64,000 nucleotides of DNA from Nemertoderma westbladi (Eukaryota > Xenacoelomorpha > Nemertodermatida > Nemertodermatidae): assembly GCA_032718475.1 (NCBI GenBank), contig JAUCBJ010008128.1, forward strand, positions 1 through 64,000, written 5' to 3'. Below are positions 29,078-39,754 of this stretch, one piece after another; within the stretch, counting starts at the first letter, position 1; every line of letters starts with the position of its first letter. The translations under genes and the position numbers were made by a program. The notes under the pieces were generated by a model. That model worked only from the letters and a program-made list of their open reading frames with translations, had not been told where the DNA came from and searched no databases.

Positions 29078-32000
29078 ATGCTGCCGCTGGTGAATGCCTA
29101 CCACTTCATTCGTTCGTTTAATATTCCGCGGAGGGCCGCTCAAGGTATGGCGAAAGTCTGTCGACTACAGGACTCTATTTCAAACCTTCCCCACCAAATC
29201 TACTATTTGAAAAGATGTAACTCCAACAATATCACACCTCGCTATATTACCAATAGAAGTTACCGACTTCAACTCGATTACCCCTCCATTGCCAGAGGCC
29301 TCATACACCGAATTATTAGACATGATATCAACATCCTCTACGGAAAACTCTACAACCTCAAGAAACAATACGACGAAATCATAGATTACATATCCCCCAC
29401 ACTTAACACGATGAATATCTCCACAGATTTCAAAAGTCACCTCAAACTCATACGTAAATACCGACTCAACACCGCTCTCGAATTCTTTGATAGAAAATTC
29501 AACAAACTATTACCTAAACAAAAGATGATCACGGAACTCACACCTCCATCTGAACTCGACAAAAAACTCCCACCACTTCAAAAACCTGCACGTAACTCTA
29601 CAGTTGTCAACTACAGTCATCACGACCTCAACGAGGATGAAACATCCCTACTAGAACTCGGTAAGAACTTTATTCCATCTCGAAACCCCCACCCAGAAGA
29701 CAAACTACAAGCACATATTAATATTACTAGATTCGCTACGGGATTACGAAAATTCTCTCGTATAAACACACACGGTACCACTCCTAAGAACATAACCCAC
29801 TCTAAAACCACCTACCTAAGGACGAACAACAACGACCAGGGGGCTTACAACAACAACCCAGGAGCGAACACCACTTTCTCCGAGACGAACACAAACCCAG
29901 GAGAGCACAATAACCCAGAGGCGAACAATATTCCAGGGGCCAACACCCATCCACGTGAGGACACCAACCACCCAGTGGATAACACCAACAACCCAGGGAC
30001 GGACACCAACCCATGGGCGAACACTAACCACCCAGTGGTGGACACCAACCACCCAGGGGCGAACACCAACAACCCAGGGACAAACACCAACCCAGGGGCG
30101 AACACCAAACACACAGGGGCGAACACCAACCAGTCTGAGGCGAACACCAGCAACCAAGGGACGAACACCAACCCAGGGGCTAACGACAACCACCCAGTGG
30201 TAAACACCAACAACCCAGGGGCGAACAACAATCCAGGGGCGAACACCCATCAACTCGTAAACACCAACCACCCAGTGGAGAACACCAACAACTCAGGAAC
30301 GAACACAAAACCGTGGGCCAACGCAAACCACCCAGGGGAGAACACCCACCACCCAGGGGTGAACACCCAGAACCCATTGACAAATACCAACCAATGGGCG
30401 AACGCCAACCATCCAGGAACGAACATCAAACCAGGGGGGAACGCCAACCACCCAGGGGTGAACACTAACAACCCAGAGGCGAACACCAACCCACCGACGT
30501 ACACCAACAACCCAAGGGCAAACACCAACCACCCAGGGGGGAACACCAAACCAGGGGGGAACGCCAACCACCCAGGGGTGAACGACAACAACCCAGGGGC
30601 AAACACCAACCACCCAGGTGCGAACACCAAACAAGAGGGGAACGCCAACCGCCCAGGGGAAAATATCAACCATCCAGAGATGAACGCCAACCCATGGGTA
30701 AACGGGAAACAAGGAGCGAACACAAACCCAAGAAAAAACGCCAACTACCCAGGGGAAAACACCAACCCACGGGCGAACAACAACCCAGGGGCAAACACCA
30801 ACCCATGGACAAACGCCAACAACACAGGGGCGGGAAACAACCCGGAAGTGAACACCAACTACTCAGGAACGATAACCAACGACCAAAACGGGAGCACCAA
30901 CACCCCAGGGACGAAGACTAACAACATGGGAGCAACCACCAACAACCCAGGAGCACACACCAACTCAAAGGACGCCAACAACAAACTAATCAGACAACTC
31001 AACAAATCTCTAAAAACACCCCCTCGAGCCCTACCTCCGAAAAGCGACGACGAAATAGTGGAAGCTCTCATCGCCGAACTACACCGTGACGTAGACCGAA
31101 CACCCAATGTCTCCCCCAAAAATGTACCTCAGGCCAACCTTACGAAACAACAACGAACTGTCCTCAAATCACTCAAGTCCAACACTAACATTCGTATCTG
31201 TAGGGGCGATAAATCTGGTAACACTGTAATCCTAGATACCAATGACTATAAAAATGAATGCTTACGTATTTTAAGAGACCCTAACACCTATACTACATTA
31301 ACTAAAGACCCTACTAATAAATACAGAACACAACTTGACGCACTACTACAAACCTGTAATATCGACACCAAACACACACTACACCCACTACTACTACCTA
31401 AACACCCTAAGATAGCGTACTTCTACTGCACTATTAAAGACCACAAGGACAGGGAATCATGGATAAACTGGGGCGACGGTAGACTCTTACCTAAGGGCAG
31501 ACCTATAGTTGCCACCATGGGCACCCTTCTACACCCACTTTCCCGCTTTGCTAACGACCTTCTAGAACCCGCGGTCACTCGCCTTGAGTCTAACTTGAAA
31601 GGGACAGACGACTTCCTATCAGCCCTCCCTAGAGATATTGGACCCGACTGCACTCTGATTTCACTGGACGTCGTAGACATGTACACTAACATTACCCATG
31701 ATGTAGGATGTAGGGCATTACGACAAGCACTCTCCGAGGACACGCACTTCACACAACAAACACTCATCTCATTAGATAACTTTATACTACTCGTCCGATT
31801 TATACTTGAACATAACTACTTCACTTTTGATAACACACTATACCTTCAATTACGAGGCGCAGCCATGGGTAGCAGTTTCTCGAAAAACTACGCTAGCCTA
31901 ACCATATCTAGATTAGAGATACACTTCCTCCACATCCTGAACAACCCCATTAATAACTACCTAAACGCGAGTGTATCAAACAGACTCCCTAACCCAACTA

Positions 32001-33127
32001 ACCTGGATACTAACACACCCGATCTGGATCTAACCACCCCTACCAACCCGAGCTCAACAACCACTGATCCCAACACTACTAACAAGACCAGATATAATCC
32101 TAGTATAACTCCCCTAAAATCTATCAAAAACACCCCTGAAACTCACAGAACTACCATAACTACCCCCGTAACTAATACAACCACCCCTGAAACTAACATA
32201 ACTACCCCCAAAACTACCCTAACTATCCATGAAACTAACATAACTACTCCTGATATTAACATAACTACCCCTGAAACAACCATAAGTACCAACGAAACTA
32301 ACGGAACTAACATAACTACCCCTGATACTAACGAAACTAACATAACTACCCCTGAAACTACCATAAGTACCAACGAAACTAACGAAACTAACATAACTAC
32401 CCCTGATACTAACGAAACTAACATAACTACCCCTGAAACTAACATAACTACCCCTGGAACTAACATAACTACCCCTGGAACTAACAGAACTACCCCTGGA
32501 ACTAACATAACGACCCCTGGAACTAACATAACTACCCCTGGAACTAACAGAACTACCCCTGGAACTAACATAACTACCCCTGGAACTAACATAACTACCC
32601 CTGAAACTAACGAAACTAACATAAATACCCCTGATACTAACGAAACTAACATAACTACCCCTGAAACTACCATAAGTACCCATGAAACTAACATAACTAC
32701 CCCTGAAACTAACGAAACTAACATAACTACCCCTGATACTAACGAAACTAACATAACTACTCCTGAAACTACCATAAGTACCAACGAAACTAACATAACT
32801 ACCCCTGAAACTAACGTAACTAACATAACTACCCCTGGAACTAACATAACTACCCCTGAAACTAACGAAACTAACATAACTACCCCTGAAACTACCATAA
32901 GTACCAACGAAACTAACATAACTACCCCTGGAACTAACATAACTACCCCTGGAACTAACATAACTACCCCTGAAACTAACGAAACTAACATAACTACCCC
33001 TGAAACTACCATAAGTACCCACGAAACTAACATAACTACCCCTGAAACTACCATAAGTACCCATGAAACTAACATAACTACCCCTGAAACTAACGAAACT
33101 AACATAACTACCTCTGATACTAACTAA
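29078..33127 (+). CDS. Penelope-like RT, N-terminal part through motif B, with repeat domains
   Basis: The best start is the ATG at 29078; the open frame extends upstream to 28919 but there it only overlaps the antisense LINE. Residues 1-230: Penelope N-terminal domain with basic helices (KKQYDEIIDYI; LLELGKNFIPSRN). About 230-620: heptad array NTNxPGA. About 690: the DKG-type box (GDKSGNTVI, near 31203) and AYFYCTIKDHK. Motif A SLDVVDMYTNI near 31660, motif B GAAMGSSFSKNYASL near 31858. Then, instead of motif C within a few dozen residues, a Thr/Asn/Pro linker begins and runs into the heptad array TNITTPE. A TAA at 33125-33127 (a GAA-to-TAA change in one repeat) ends the frame, but the same codon pattern simply continues after it. 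Confidence 0.8.
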   Translation: MLPLVNAYHFIRSFNIPRRAAQGMAKVCRLQDSISNLPHQIYYLKRCNSNNITPRYITNRSYRLQLDYPSIARGLIHRIIRHDINILYGKLYNLKKQYDEIIDYISPTLNTMNISTDFKSHLKLIRKYRLNTALEFFDRKFNKLLPKQKMITELTPPSELDKKLPPLQKPARNSTVVNYSHHDLNEDETSLLELGKNFIPSRNPHPEDKLQAHINITRFATGLRKFSRINTHGTTPKNITHSKTTYLRTNNNDQGAYNNNPGANTTFSETNTNPGEHNNPEANNIPGANTHPREDTNHPVDNTNNPGTDTNPWANTNHPVVDTNHPGANTNNPGTNTNPGANTKHTGANTNQSEANTSNQGTNTNPGANDNHPVVNTNNPGANNNPGANTHQLVNTNHPVENTNNSGTNTKPWANANHPGENTHHPGVNTQNPLTNTNQWANANHPGTNIKPGGNANHPGVNTNNPEANTNPPTYTNNPRANTNHPGGNTKPGGNANHPGVNDNNPGANTNHPGANTKQEGNANRPGENINHPEMNANPWVNGKQGANTNPRKNANYPGENTNPRANNNPGANTNPWTNANNTGAGNNPEVNTNYSGTITNDQNGSTNTPGTKTNNMGATTNNPGAHTNSKDANNKLIRQLNKSLKTPPRALPPKSDDEIVEALIAELHRDVDRTPNVSPKNVPQANLTKQQRTVLKSLKSNTNIRICRGDKSGNTVILDTNDYKNECLRILRDPNTYTTLTKDPTNKYRTQLDALLQTCNIDTKHTLHPLLLPKHPKIAYFYCTIKDHKDRESWINWGDGRLLPKGRPIVATMGTLLHPLSRFANDLLEPAVTRLESNLKGTDDFLSALPRDIGPDCTLISLDVVDMYTNITHDVGCRALRQALSEDTHFTQQTLISLDNFILLVRFILEHNYFTFDNTLYLQLRGAAMGSSFSKNYASLTISRLEIHFLHILNNPINNYLNASVSNRLPNPTNLDTNTPDLDLTTPTNPSSTTTDPNTTNKTRYNPSITPLKSIKNTPETHRTTITTPVTNTTTPETNITTPKTTLTIHETNITTPDINITTPETTISTNETNGTNITTPDTNETNITTPETTISTNETNETNITTPDTNETNITTPETNITTPGTNITTPGTNRTTPGTNITTPGTNITTPGTNRTTPGTNITTPGTNITTPETNETNINTPDTNETNITTPETTISTHETNITTPETNETNITTPDTNETNITTPETTISTNETNITTPETNVTNITTPGTNITTPETNETNITTPETTISTNETNITTPGTNITTPGTNITTPETNETNITTPETTISTHETNITTPETTISTHETNITTPETNETNITTSDTN
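29860..30960 (+). repeat. 21-bp coding repeat, heptad N-T-N-x-P-G-A
   Basis: About 50 diverged copies of AACACCAACCACCCAGGGGC-type units, each 21 bases and so seven codons, giving Asn/Thr/Pro/Gly-rich protein between the N-terminal domain and the RT. Units vary at the fourth and last residues (H, N, K, W; A, V, E). The matching long ORFs on the other strand are an effect of the period being a multiple of three. Confidence 0.9.
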
Positions 33128-35200
33128 ACTAACATAACTACCCCTGAAACTACCATAAGTACCCATGAAACTAACATAACTACCCCTGAAACTAACGAAA
33201 CTAACATAACTACCCCTGATACTAACGAAACTAACATAACTACTCCTGAAACTACCATAAGTACCAACGAAACTAACATAACTACCCCTGGAACTAACAT
33301 AACTACCCCTGTAACTAACATAACTACCCCTGGAACTAACGAAACTAACATAACTACCCCTGAAACTACCATAAGTACCAACAAAACTAACATAACTACC
33401 CCTGAAACTAACATAAGTACCCATGGTACTAACATAACTACCCCTGGAACTAACAGAACTACCCCTGGAACTAACAAAACTAACATAACTACTCCTGAAA
33501 CTACCATAAGTACCAACGAAACTAACATAACTACCCATGAAACTAACATAACTAACATAACTACCCCTGATACTAACGAAACTAACATAACTACTCCTGA
33601 AACTACCATAAGTACCAACGAAACTAATATAACTACCCCTGGAACTAACATAACTACCCCTGGAACTAACATAACTACCCCTGGAACTAACGAAACTAAC
33701 ATAACTACCCCTGAAACTACCATAAGTACCAACGAAACTAACATAACTACTCCTGATACTAACAAAACTAACATAACTACTCCTGAAACTACCATAAGTA
33801 CCAACGAAACTAACATAACTACCCCTGGAACTAACATAACTACCCCTGGAACTAACATAACTACCCCTGGAACTAACGAAACTAACATAACTACCCCTGA
33901 AACTACCATAAGTACCAACGAAACTAACATAACTACTCCTGAAACTACCATAAGTACCAACGAAACTAACATAACTACCCATGAAACTAACATAACTACC
34001 CCTGAAACTAACGAAACTAACATAACTACCCCTGAAACTACCATAAGTACCAACGAAACTAACATAACTACTCCTGAAACTACCATAAGTACCCATGAAA
34101 CTAACATAACTACCCCTGAAACTAACGAAACTAACATAACTACCCCTGATACTAACGAAACTAACATAACTACTCCTGAAACTACCATAAGTACCAACGA
34201 AACTAACATAACTACCCCTGGAACTAACATAACTACCCCTGGAACTAACGAAACTAACATAACTACCCCTGAAACTACCATAAGTACCAACGAAACTAAC
34301 ATAACTACCCCTGAAACTAACATAAGTACCCATGGTACTAACATAACTACCCCTGGAACTAACAGAACTACCCCTGGAACTAACAAAACTAACATAACTA
34401 CTCCTGAAACTACCATAAGTACCAACGAAACTAACATAACTACCCATGAAACTAACATAACTACCCCTGAAACTAACGAAACTAACATAACTACCCCTGA
34501 AACTACCATAAGTACCAACGAAACTAACATAACTACCCATGAAACTAACATAACTACCCATGAAACTAACGAAACTACCATAAGTACCCCTGAAACTAAC
34601 ATAACTACCCCTGGAACTAACATAACTACCCCTGGAACTAACAGAACTACCCCTGGAACTAACAAAACTACCCCTGAAACTACCATAAGTACCCATGATA
34701 CTAACATAACTACCCCTGAAACTAAAGAAACTAACATAACTACCCCTGGAACTAACAGAACTACCCCTGAAACTACCATAAGTACCCATGAAACTAACAT
34801 AACTATCCCTGAAACTACCATAAGTACCCATGAAACTAACATAACTAACTACCCCTGAAACTACCATAAGTACCCATGAAACTAACATAACTACCCCTGA
34901 AACAAACGAAACTAACATAACTACCCCTGAAACTACCATAAGTACCCATGAAACTAACATAACTACCCCTGATACTAACGAAACTAACATAACTACCCCT
35001 GAAACTACCATAAAGTACCCATGAAACTAACATAACTACCCCTGATACTAACGAAACTAACATAACTACCCCTGACACTACCATAACTACCCATGAAACT
35101 AACATAACTACCCCTGAAACTACCATAAGTACCCATGGTACTAACATAAATACCCCTGAAACTAACAAAACTAACATAACTACCACTGGAACTAATATAA
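32150..35200 (+). repeat. 21-bp coding repeat, heptad T-N-I-T-T-P-E/G, inside the RT core
   Basis: Over 3 kb of ACTAACATAACTACCCCTGA-type units plus longer composites with ACCATAAGTACC and AACGAAACT. Changes are nearly all codon-for-codon (GAA, GGA, GAT, GTA; CAT, AAC), with two exceptions: a 4-base insertion near 34848 and a 1-base insertion near 35010. Together these move the frame from that of motif B to that of motif C. Long minus-strand ORFs here are shadows. Confidence 0.92.
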
Positions 35201-35970
35201 CTACCCCGGAACCTACCCCTTCCACCCCAGTCTGTAATAATATAACTACCTCAGTCACCTATAAAACCAAACTAGCACCAAACACTACACCTAACCCCGT
35301 TTTCTCAGATCCAATAATAACGACCCCAATATCTAACCTTACACCTCCAGATTCCAACATCAATATTACAGAAACTATCCTATCTATCTCAGATCCTAAT
35401 ATAACCATAACTAACGAAACTACCTCAACCTCGGATCCAAACATAACCCCCCCAGACGATAATACAACTTACCCTATTCCATTCTACAAACGGTTTGTTG
35501 ACGACAGCTATGGTATAGTACAACGTATATTAAGTGAACAGGACATTCACAACATACAGAAAATCACTAACTCCTCTTGTAACGACTTATTCCAAAACTC
35601 TCATATACAATTCACCATTGAATACTCCCACACATCACTCCCATTCCTTGACGTCCTGACACAGATTAACAACGAAACACTAACAACTACATTATACAAA
35701 AAACCAACTAGCAATAAACTCCCGATTCACTACAATAGCTTCCATGATAAGAAATTACTACTATCCGTAATTCGTAGCCAACTCCTACGCATCCACCGCA
35801 GATGTAGCGAGCCTAACGACTATACCAAACTCAGAGACGAATTCCTTGGCGAATGTCTACTCAGGCAGTACCCCCAGAACCTCCTTAACAAACTTAAACA
35901 TTGGACTCCCCAAACTAGACCTAAAGACACTAACTCGAAACCCACATTTTACCTAGGCACCAACAGATGA
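35012..35970 (+). pseudogene. Penelope-like RT, motif C and thumb
   Basis: After the last repeat-array frameshift, frame 1 is open from about 35012 to a TGA at 35968-35970. It leaves the repeats near 35200, passes a Ser/Thr/Asp/Pro-rich linker and reaches FYKRFVDDSYGIV (about 35481-35520), the catalytic YVDD-type motif C. The usual Penelope thumb phrase LPFLDV and a YKKPTSNKLPIHYNS segment follow. These are the second half of the polymerase begun at 29078. No start codon opens this part by itself, as expected for an internal piece. Confidence 0.8.
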
Positions 35971-36533
35971 TGGGAATGTTCCAAAATACTGTACGTAGAT
36001 ACTCCAAAAACTACGATCTTGACATCAACATTAATGTAGTCACGAAGAATCCCATATCACTAGGACAAATACTAACCAAAAATAAAACTCAATCGCAAAC
36101 ACACATAAATAACACCACTAATGAGCCATGTAACTCTAGCCGCTGCCTTACATGCAAAACTATCACTAACATACAACAGACACCATGGGGTGAAAAGATA
36201 AAAGGACACTATACATGTAAGTCCCACACTGTATGTTACTTGGCCTGGTGCCACTGCCACCCTACTCTATACTACATAGGCCAAACGAGACAGAAACTTC
36301 ACGAACGCTTTAATGGACACCACAACAACATACGACACTACCCCTCACGAGCCAATGACGGAAAAACACATGAAGACATACTCCTAGCTAGGCACATATA
36401 CGGATGTGGTGTAGAAAATCTACGCGCCGCAACCATAAAACAATTCACAAACATACCCGAACTACTAGCGACGGAAGCTAACCTAATCTATACATACAAC
36501 CCCCCACTTAACGTAGCAAGACCAGCAATCTAA
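35967..36533 (+). CDS. GIY-YIG endonuclease domain of the Penelope-like element
   Basis: 188 codons in a third frame, overlapping the stop of the RT piece by four bases, so a one-frame shift near 35960 separates them. A Cys cluster precedes the nuclease (NSSRCLTCKTI). The GIY-YIG core reads VCYLAWCHCHPTLYYIGQT with the expected Arg (TRQKLHERFNGHH) and a downstream Glu (LLATEANLIYTYNPPLN). It would nick target DNA for priming. Start at 35967 is an ATG created at the shift and may not be real. Confidence 0.82.
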   Translation: MMGMFQNTVRRYSKNYDLDININVVTKNPISLGQILTKNKTQSQTHINNTTNEPCNSSRCLTCKTITNIQQTPWGEKIKGHYTCKSHTVCYLAWCHCHPTLYYIGQTRQKLHERFNGHHNNIRHYPSRANDGKTHEDILLARHIYGCGVENLRAATIKQFTNIPELLATEANLIYTYNPPLNVARPAI

Positions 36534-36807
36534 ACCCAATGTTTTATATAATACACCCTATATTCTATATCTTACACAACTACAGTGCCCTCTATAGCGA
36601 ATTTCCGGGGTTTTTATGTGCTTTTCCCCTATGTGTGTGTTATTAGTTGAGGTTGTGGCACACCAAGAGCTGTTCGTGATTGCTGATTGGCTGCTGGCTG
36701 AATGAAAGCCCAGGCAGGAAATTGTTATGGCCTGATGTATATGGATTGGGTCTTGGTGAAGTATATTAATATTTCATCTATGTGTAGCACATAGACAGAT
36801 AGAGTAT
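36534..36807. other. 3' flank of Penelope-like element, no gene
   Basis: Nothing coding is seen; 36808 begins the next repeat. The short length fits a 3' UTR plus flank. Confidence 0.5.
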
Positions 36808-37215
36808 TGTGGGGCGAGCCACGAAGTTGGCGGAGCCTTAGCGAATTGACACTGTTAGGGGGTGGGTCAATTTATGCAAATAGTTGTCGTCGTCACGTTG
36901 GCCCTCTAGCGGCAGACTGGAGAACTGCAGATGGATTCGCCTCCTTTGAAAGTCACAGCTAATGGTCTAATACATATCTGCCAAGTTTCAGCTTAAACGG
37001 ATTAAAAGCAAAGAAATGGGAGGGCATTTAATGTTTAGACATGTGGTCCTCTAGCGGGAGACCATTGCACTGATGGTGTCTGAAAGTCTCTCAAAAATCT
37101 AAACTTTTGCTCATATTGATACCTACAAATTTTCAACTTGGCAGCTTTAAATCCGACAAAGTTATTAGCATGTCAAAATCGTAACGACGACGACGACGAC
37201 AACGACGACGACGAC

Positions 37216-37265
<50 letters not shown>

Positions 37266-37365
37266 CGACGACGACGACGACGACGACAACTATTTGCATA
37301 AATTGACCCACCCCCTAACAGTGTCAATTCGCTAAGGCTCCGCCAACTTCGTGGCTCGCCCCACA
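36808..37365. mobile_element. foldback/MITE with 87-bp terminal inverted repeats
   Basis: 36808-36894 and 37279-37365 are reverse complements (TGTGGGGCGAGCCACGAAGT at the left end). Between them lies about 380 bp without coding capacity, including two TCTAGCGGxAGAC phrases and a (GAC)n microsatellite. A flanking duplication is not visible. Transposon superfamily not assigned. Confidence 0.85.
37181..37290. repeat. (GAC)n microsatellite
   Basis: About 110 bp of GAC/ACG triplets with a few AAC or GCC interruptions. The poly-Asp and poly-Arg ORFs called here are artefacts of it. The inner end of the right inverted repeat lies in it. Confidence 0.95.
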
Positions 37366-37457
37366 GGCCTAAGTAGACACAATTTTTAATAATATTACAT
37401 TGTGATTATAATACTAACTACAGTAATATACAAACTCAAAATAATTCCCAATAGTAT

Positions 37458-37513
37458 CCCCCCCCCCCCTTTTTTTCACCCCCCCCCCCCCCTTTTTATC
37501 ACCCCCCCCCCCC
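37458..37513. repeat. three C runs separated by T runs
   Basis: C12, C14 and C12 separated by short T-rich pieces, just beyond the 3' end (minus strand) of the second Penelope-like ORF. Confidence 0.9.
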
Positions 37514-37521
37514 AATAAAAC

Positions 37522-38955
37522 CTAAATTAGTGATAGTTGAAAGCTACATTCGCGATTGTTTAGTGTCGGGCTTAATTTTCTGATGAATAGTGCCTCTTTA
37601 ATGCGTAGATAGTATTTGGTTTGAGCTGTTCCTATAATCTTGAAGTTGTCTAAACTAAAGGTGTGCCCCGTTTCCCCCCAGTGGTTAAATACGGCTGAGT
37701 TCCTCGGAGGATTAAACTGTTTTCGCACTAATGACCTGCCTGTGTGTTCACACACGCAAACCGCCAATTGTCTTTCGGTTTCACCGAAATAGGAAGCAGT
37801 ACAACTTCCACAGGTAAATTTATAGATGACATTGGAACGTATGTGCGATGGAAGGCGGTCTTTATACGAAAACATGTCTGATATTCTACGTGTAGGTTTA
37901 AGTATAACGTTAAGATCTATGTGCGGAAAGGCTGAGCGGAATAGTTTGGAAATTCGAGATTTCAGTTGTAGGGCGTGTTTGCCAGTGTAGGGAAGTACAA
38001 AAACAATTTCACGTTTCTTAACCGTTGCCATGGTAGACTTAGCACTATGGTAGCGTTCTAGAACGTGCTTAGTGGATTTGTTTAGAAGCGAGATGGGATA
38101 GCCATTCTTAGTTAGGATTGTGAATAGTTTATTTAAATCCGTATTGAACAGTATAAACGAAGAGCTAATCATTAGTGCGCGGTATATCAGTGTGAAAGCA
38201 AGGCCAATCTTATATTTCATAGGAATAAAACTGTCAAACTTTGTGTATAGGCCGGTGAAGGTGGGCTTATGATATATTGAGGTGGAAAATGAGTTATTTT
38301 GGAGACGCGTGATTTGGACATCCAGGAATGATAATTTACCATTACTTTCAGTTTCGCATGTGAATTTTATATTAGGGTGTTTTGAGTTAAGATAAGTCAA
38401 GAATTCTAGACAGTTGGATTGTGTTTTGAAAAGAAGGAAAGTATCATCAACATACCGTCGGTACAGTAGGGGTTTAAAGGAGCCAGGGCATTCCTTTAAC
38501 CACTGTTTCTCGTGATATGCCAGGAAAGCGTTAGCAAATGACGGCCCTAGTGGACTCCCCATTGCAACGCCATCCAATTGTGAGTATAACTGTCCGTTAA
38601 AAACAAAGTTATTGTCCTTAACAGACAATTCAAGTAATTTCCTAACTGTAACGGCGTTAATTCCATTAATATCGGTTGTATCCTTAAACAATTCCTCTAC
38701 TATAATATCTATTGTCTCAGAGAGGGGGACATTTGTGAAAAGCGAGGTGACATCAAAACTAGCCATGAACAGTTTGGTATCTGGGTGGATTTCGGATATT
38801 TCCTTAACAAATGTAAATGTGTCCTTCACTGTGTAATCATTCTCAGTAATGCCTGTCATCAGTGGTACTAGGTACTTAGCTAAATTGTAGGCTGGAGTAT
38901 GAATAGATGAAATAATAGGCCTCATTGGAATATTATCTTTATGTACTTTAGGGGG
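37522..38955 (-). CDS. second Penelope-like RT with C-terminal GIY-YIG, 5'-truncated
   Basis: The ORF of 467 codons begins at an ATG at 38925, but the same frame is open to about 38950 and includes the family phrase PPKVHKDNIPMRP, so the ATG is internal. Order: motif A FMASFDVTSLFTNVPL, motif B GVAMGSPLGPSFANAF, motif C YRRYVDDTFLLF, thumb with KLSFLDVQI and YHKPTFTGLY, linker, then the endonuclease CGSCTASYFGETERQLAV. A TAA just upstream marks the 5' break. A different lineage from the element at 29050: its B-to-C spacing is short and normal, and there are no repeats. The protein part present has no internal stop. Confidence 0.88.
   Translation of the reverse strand, partial: PPKVHKDNIPMRPIISSIHTPAYNLAKYLVPLMTGITENDYTVKDTFTFVKEISEIHPDTKLFMASFDVTSLFTNVPLSETIDIIVEELFKDTTDINGINAVTVRKLLELSVKDNNFVFNGQLYSQLDGVAMGSPLGPSFANAFLAYHEKQWLKECPGSFKPLLYRRYVDDTFLLFKTQSNCLEFLTYLNSKHPNIKFTCETESNGKLSFLDVQITRLQNNSFSTSIYHKPTFTGLYTKFDSFIPMKYKIGLAFTLIYRALMISSSFILFNTDLNKLFTILTKNGYPISLLNKSTKHVLERYHSAKSTMATVKKREIVFVLPYTGKHALQLKSRISKLFRSAFPHIDLNVILKPTRRISDMFSYKDRLPSHIRSNVIYKFTCGSCTASYFGETERQLAVCVCEHTGRSLVRKQFNPPRNSAVFNHWGETGHTFSLDNFKIIGTAQTKYYLRIKEALFIRKLSPTLNNRECSFQLSLI

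Positions 38956-39754
<799 letters not shown>

Larger units (their letters stand above)
29050..36533 (+). mobile_element. Penelope-like element with two giant repeat domains
   Basis: A Penelope-type N-terminal region, a reverse transcriptase and a C-terminal GIY-YIG endonuclease in that order on the plus strand, within about 7.5 kb. The C-terminal position of GIY-YIG places it with the classic Penelope/Neptune type and not the permuted lineages. The length is about three times a usual element because of two expanded 21-bp repeat arrays within the coding sequence. The frame is broken by one nonsense codon and three frameshifts (see parts). Ends are not defined: I see no clear pseudo-LTR or target duplication. 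Confidence 0.85.

Noticed and set aside
29802-30744. Minus-strand hydrophobic ORFs over the NTNxPGA array
   Set aside because: Same periodicity effect; hydrophobic content is the antisense of Asn/Thr/Pro codons.
32143-35011. Long minus-strand ORFs (up to 930 codons) of SYVSFRG/VVMLVSG repeats
   Set aside because: They lie opposite the 21-bp repeat of the Penelope-like element; a period divisible by three without stop triplets keeps several frames open. The plus strand joins real RT motifs, the minus strand does not.
37133-37335. Poly-Arg and poly-Asp ORFs
   Set aside because: Translations of the (GAC)n microsatellite.
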